Shown here: positions 30,961 to 33,741 of the stretch, piece after piece | Position numbering within the stretch: the stretch's first letter is position 1 | Layout: the number at the start of each line of letters is the position of its first letter | Assembly (NCBI GenBank): GCA_964429265.1 | Contig: CAYSBK010000011.1 | Location: forward strand, 1 to 33,741 | Reading direction: 5' to 3' | Source of the DNA: CAYSBK01 sp964429265 | GTDB lineage: Bacteria; Planctomycetota; Phycisphaerae; Sedimentisphaerales; Anaerobacaceae | DNA length: 33,741 nucleotides | The notes under the pieces: model-generated | What the model saw: only the letters and a program-made list of their open reading frames with translations | What the model was told of the DNA's origin: nothing | Database searches by the model: none | Program-made: the position numbers and the translations under genes

Positions 30961-33540
30961 TTAATCAGGAAGCGGCTTGAGTTCGAAATAGTCGATGTCG
31001 AAGCCGGCGTTCTGGGCGAGAATGGCACAGCCGACGCCTTCGGTGAAGGGATTCTGCATATACATACCCTTTTTGCTGCCCGGCATTTCATTGACGGGCT
31101 CTTCGCCGTTCAGTCCGTAGAAGACCCGCCACTGTTTCGTTTTGAGGTTCCAGACGGTTTTGATTTTTACGACATCGGGCACCTTGTCCAACTTGAGGTC
31201 TGGAGATTCACCGAGGCCGATGTCACCTTCCCTGATATATACACCCTGTTTTGAGGCAAGGCCGTCTTCGAATATCAGTCCTACTCCCTGATAACTTCTT
31301 GCCTTGGGGTGGAAGCGGAAGTTCTGCAGTACGAAATAGGCCTCGAAGGAGCCGTAGCCGACGGCACGATTGATGCCACTCTGGCGGCCCGGGGCGTATA
31401 TGGAGAGTTGGCCTTTTCCGTTGAACCGGCCTATGTAGCTTCTGTAGTCGATCCATCCGTCGTTTTGCAGTTTTGGGCCGTCGAAGGTTTCGACTATGTG
31501 CCTGACGGGCATCGGGGGATATTTCAGCGCAGGTGCGGGGGTGGTTGCCCATTTGAGGTTGAAGGCGTAGTGCTGCTTGCTGCTTATAAGATGTATCAGG
31601 CCGTTTGTGGCCTGGCAGACGGCGAGGTAGCCGAGGTGTTCGCCGGTTCGCTGGCTCATCGTGAAGACGTACCCGTTCAGTGAACCTACGCCCCGGCCGG
31701 GGCCGTCATCGGTGACAAGCCGCCTGTAGGGCCAGGTTTTTCCGTCGTCTTCGGAGACCGCGCAGAAAAGGCCGCGTACCTTTCGGCGGACGCCGGCGGC
31801 ATCGGTGATGGTGATACCGCGGTCCGCAAAGGAGGCAAAAAACAGCGGTCCCTCGCGCAGTTTGAGCAGGACCAGGCGTTGACCGCCGTGTATTGGTGGA
31901 AAGTCGCTGGGCTTGTAATCCCATGTTTTGCCGCGGTCGGTCGAGATGATATATGGCATCTTGCCGTCGACCTTGGTATCGCGCGTGAAGGCAAAAAGCC
32001 GACCATCGTCGAGCTGGGTAACTCCGGGGTGGTTGCCGCTGATGGCACCGCCACAGCTATGCCAGGTAATGCCTTCGTCCCGGCTGAACCAGAGGGTGGG
32101 GCTGCCGTCGGAGGTAAGGGCGATCGTGCCGTCCTTCATTCTGAAGACGGCTTCCACGGGCATATGGCCTCCTTTGTGTCCCGGCAGGATTATGCGCGCC
32201 CTGGACCAGGTGGCGCCGTTGTCCTTGCTGGTTCGCATGATGACGACCATATTGTTGTACCCGGCGCCGAATCCCACGCCGCTGAAATGGTAGATGGTGC
32301 CCTTATCGTCATACCACATAGCCGGTGCGTGGTCGTTTCGGTCGGGTGCGTCCCAGAAAGGCGAGGCGGGCTGCCATTCGTCGGCACCCCAGACGAGTCG
32401 GCTGGCCGCCTGGGCCAATTCCCTGTTCTTTTCGGCAAGGCAGGTGTACCAGCAGGCGATAAGGTCACCGTTCGGACATTCGACGATGGCGGGGTCATGG
32501 TTGTGCAGGGCGAAAACCGGACCCGCCGCCGAAGGGGGCATAACGACAAACGGTTTGGGGCCTTCGAAATATGGTATTTTCGGATCAGGCTTGGTCAGAA
32601 CGGACTTGGGGTCGCGCTGGACCACGTTTTGCTGGTTGAGCGGCGGCGGCGGTGGTTCGAGAGGTTTGGTCTTCGGCAGTTCGCCGATAACGACCCTGAA
32701 GCCGATCAGCCAGCTGCTGTTTTCGGGCATCTCTGCCAATCTGTTCGAGGAACGAAGATAGTAAGTGTATGTCGAATGGCTGCCGCCACGGGTAACCTTG
32801 AACTGGCTGGTGGCGTACCCGACAGGGTCGGTCTGCGGCCCGGCGGTATATGGGCCGTACCAGTCGTAGCACCATTCCTCGACGTTGCCGTGCATATCGT
32901 ATAGTCCCCAGGGGTTCGGGGGGAACATACCGACGGTCAGGTCAACGTCCTCGCGCCCTCTGATGAGCCACTGGTGCTTGTGGTATCGGCGCGGGTAATA
33001 TTCGCCGGTATAGAAGTTCGAAGTTGTGCCGGCTCGACAGGCATACTCCCATTCGGCCTCGGTGGGCAGGCGATAGGGCAGGCCGTCCTTTTCGGAAAGC
33101 CACCTGCAAAATGCCTGAGCGTCGTACCAGGACACGTTTATGACGGCCTCGTTGTCTTCCGTCGACAGGTCTTCGTCCTTGCCCCTGAGCTGTTTGTGGG
33201 ATGGGTCGAACAGCTCGTACTGGGCGTTTGTGATTTCGAAAGCACCCATATAGAAGGGCCTTGTGATGGTGACCTGGTGGACGGGCTTTTCGTCGAAGTC
33301 GCCGGCCCGGAGGTGGTCCATCCGAATTCCAGGCCCGCCGTCGGCCGGCATCATATCAAACGGCAGGGATTCTGAGAGGTTGCCCATCTGGAACGTGCCC
33401 GGCTCGATCCGCACAAACTTGATGCCGAGGAAATTGGTGTAAGTTTTGCCGGTCGGCATTGCGGCCGGTGATGCGACGCCGATCGACCAGAAGCAAACTG
33501 CAAGAGTTGCGATTGCCGGCAGACTTGGTCTTGTTCTCAT
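30961..33540 (-). CDS. exported SUMF1-like / BNR-propeller / LamG-like fusion protein
   Basis: This 859-residue protein joins three modules. After a signal peptide (MRTRPSLPAIATLAVCFWSI) a formylglycine-generating-enzyme-sulfatase (SUMF1) domain spans about 35-285 (KFVRIEPGTFQMGN, SWYDAQAFCRWLSEK, LPYRLPTEAEWEYACRAGTT, PWGLYDMHGNVEEWCYDWYG, TRGGSHSTYTYYLRSSNR, WLIGFRVV). The two active-site Cys of FGE, normally in the RGGSF.C....C region, are absent, so it should not make formylglycine. A proline linker leads to a sialidase-type BNR propeller (about 320-665) with four Asp-box-like repeats (TSKDNGATWS, FSRDEGITWH, ISTDRGKTWD, VSEDDGKTWP). The C-terminal 180 residues look like a LamG-type sandwich. 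The ATG at 33540 follows AAGGGG nine bases upstream. Propeller substrate unknown; the true sialidase arginine motif is not evident. Confidence 0.85.
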   Translation of the reverse strand: MRTRPSLPAIATLAVCFWSIGVASPAAMPTGKTYTNFLGIKFVRIEPGTFQMGNLSESLPFDMMPADGGPGIRMDHLRAGDFDEKPVHQVTITRPFYMGAFEITNAQYELFDPSHKQLRGKDEDLSTEDNEAVINVSWYDAQAFCRWLSEKDGLPYRLPTEAEWEYACRAGTTSNFYTGEYYPRRYHKHQWLIRGREDVDLTVGMFPPNPWGLYDMHGNVEEWCYDWYGPYTAGPQTDPVGYATSQFKVTRGGSHSTYTYYLRSSNRLAEMPENSSWLIGFRVVIGELPKTKPLEPPPPPLNQQNVVQRDPKSVLTKPDPKIPYFEGPKPFVVMPPSAAGPVFALHNHDPAIVECPNGDLIACWYTCLAEKNRELAQAASRLVWGADEWQPASPFWDAPDRNDHAPAMWYDDKGTIYHFSGVGFGAGYNNMVVIMRTSKDNGATWSRARIILPGHKGGHMPVEAVFRMKDGTIALTSDGSPTLWFSRDEGITWHSCGGAISGNHPGVTQLDDGRLFAFTRDTKVDGKMPYIISTDRGKTWDYKPSDFPPIHGGQRLVLLKLREGPLFFASFADRGITITDAAGVRRKVRGLFCAVSEDDGKTWPYRRLVTDDGPGRGVGSLNGYVFTMSQRTGEHLGYLAVCQATNGLIHLISSKQHYAFNLKWATTPAPALKYPPMPVRHIVETFDGPKLQNDGWIDYRSYIGRFNGKGQLSIYAPGRQSGINRAVGYGSFEAYFVLQNFRFHPKARSYQGVGLIFEDGLASKQGVYIREGDIGLGESPDLKLDKVPDVVKIKTVWNLKTKQWRVFYGLNGEEPVNEMPGSKKGMYMQNPFTEGVGCAILAQNAGFDIDYFELKPLPD

Positions 33541-33636
33541 CTTCTGTGACCCCTTAAAAAGTAGCGGTTGCATTGAGCCGGGTTTTCCTGCGTGCATCTT
33601 TACACGGCATAACCCCCTTATACCGGGTTCGACAGT

Positions 33637-33664
33637 GATACAATAAATCAGGCCGGACTGTCAA
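33637..33664 (-). promoter_or_regulatory. promoter candidate of the SUMF1/BNR fusion gene
   Basis: On the minus strand a perfect TTGACA (33664-33659) stands 16 bases before TGTATC (33642-33637), a poor -10 (three of six). A TATAAG closer to the gene may be an alternative -10 with a different -35. Confidence 0.35.
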
Positions 33665-33707
33665 ATCCTTTATTTTCAGAAGCTGGGACGGCGAAGGAAA
33701 TTGCAGA

Positions 33708-33741
33708 ATGCGTCGGCAGTGTTGGGTTGCGGCGTTGGTGA
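33708..33741 (+). CDS. start of an exported protein (partial)
   Basis: An ATG at 33708 follows GAAGGAA with an eight-base gap and opens MRRQCWVAALV before the window ends. The two arginines and the following hydrophobic residues look like the beginning of a signal peptide. It is divergent from the SUMF1/BNR gene, so the 160 bases between them hold both promoters. Nothing more can be said about the protein. Confidence 0.5.
   Translation, partial: MRRQCWVAALV

Noticed and set aside
30961..33540. SUMF1 domain as the formylglycine-generating enzyme for the sulfatase at 3171-4928
   Set aside because: Both active-site cysteines in the RGGSF.C....C region are replaced, so it should be unable to oxidise sulfatase cysteine.

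Overview
The window looks like a chromosomal segment of a planctomycete, most probably of the Phycisphaerae/Sedimentisphaerales type. This is inferred from gene content and style only: many secreted carbohydrate-active enzymes, a twin-arginine-like arylsulfatase, a secreted FGE-sulfatase-domain/sialidase-type fusion, a GC-rich sequence with sigma70-like promoters, and genes scattered on both strands. No rRNA, tRNA, CRISPR array, insertion sequence or phage gene was seen.

Left part (1-4928, plus strand): the end of a possible upstream gene, a secreted protein of the GH38 alpha-mannosidase fold that lacks most of that family's catalytic residues, then a lipoprotein form of L-rhamnose mutarotase and an arylsulfatase behind a good promoter. 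Next, on the minus strand (4946-6421), come a small hypothetical gene and a PAC2-family gene with its own promoter.

Centre-left (6530-17522, minus strand): a nearly complete L-rhamnose catabolic cluster. In transcription order it is rhamnulokinase (rhaB), a degenerate PHP-domain protein, an SDR dehydrogenase, a secreted GH106 alpha-L-rhamnosidase, L-rhamnose isomerase (rhaA), an NCS1-type permease, a translationally coupled 74-residue membrane protein, and a class II aldolase that should act as rhamnulose-1-phosphate aldolase. The aldolase and SDR resemble the two halves of the bifunctional RhaD-ADH protein of other bacteria, here as separate genes. No transcriptional regulator, SusC/D pair or microcompartment shell gene is present.

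Centre-right (17936-22890, plus strand): a 2-oxoacid dehydrogenase operon with E1 alpha and beta fused in one chain, E2 and E3, divergent from rhaB. It is followed by housekeeping genes: D-amino-acid aminotransferase (minus), an orphan ribosomal protein bL21 gene (plus), a siroheme-synthase N-terminal protein (minus), and a LemA / TPM-domain / nucleotidyltransferase-fold trio (minus).

Right part (27998-33741): a GH78 alpha-L-rhamnosidase lipoprotein (plus) converges on a large secreted SUMF1-like/BNR-propeller/LamG-like fusion (minus); a hairpin lies between them. A further signal-peptide-like gene starts at the right edge.

Read together, the enzymes suggest use of a sulfated, rhamnose-rich polysaccharide (ulvan- or rhamnan-sulfate-like). 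Sulfatase and rhamnosidases would free L-rhamnose outside the cytoplasm, the lipoprotein mutarotase would equilibrate its anomers, the permease may import it, and RhaA, RhaB and the aldolase would give DHAP and L-lactaldehyde. The polysaccharide and the permease substrate are inferences.
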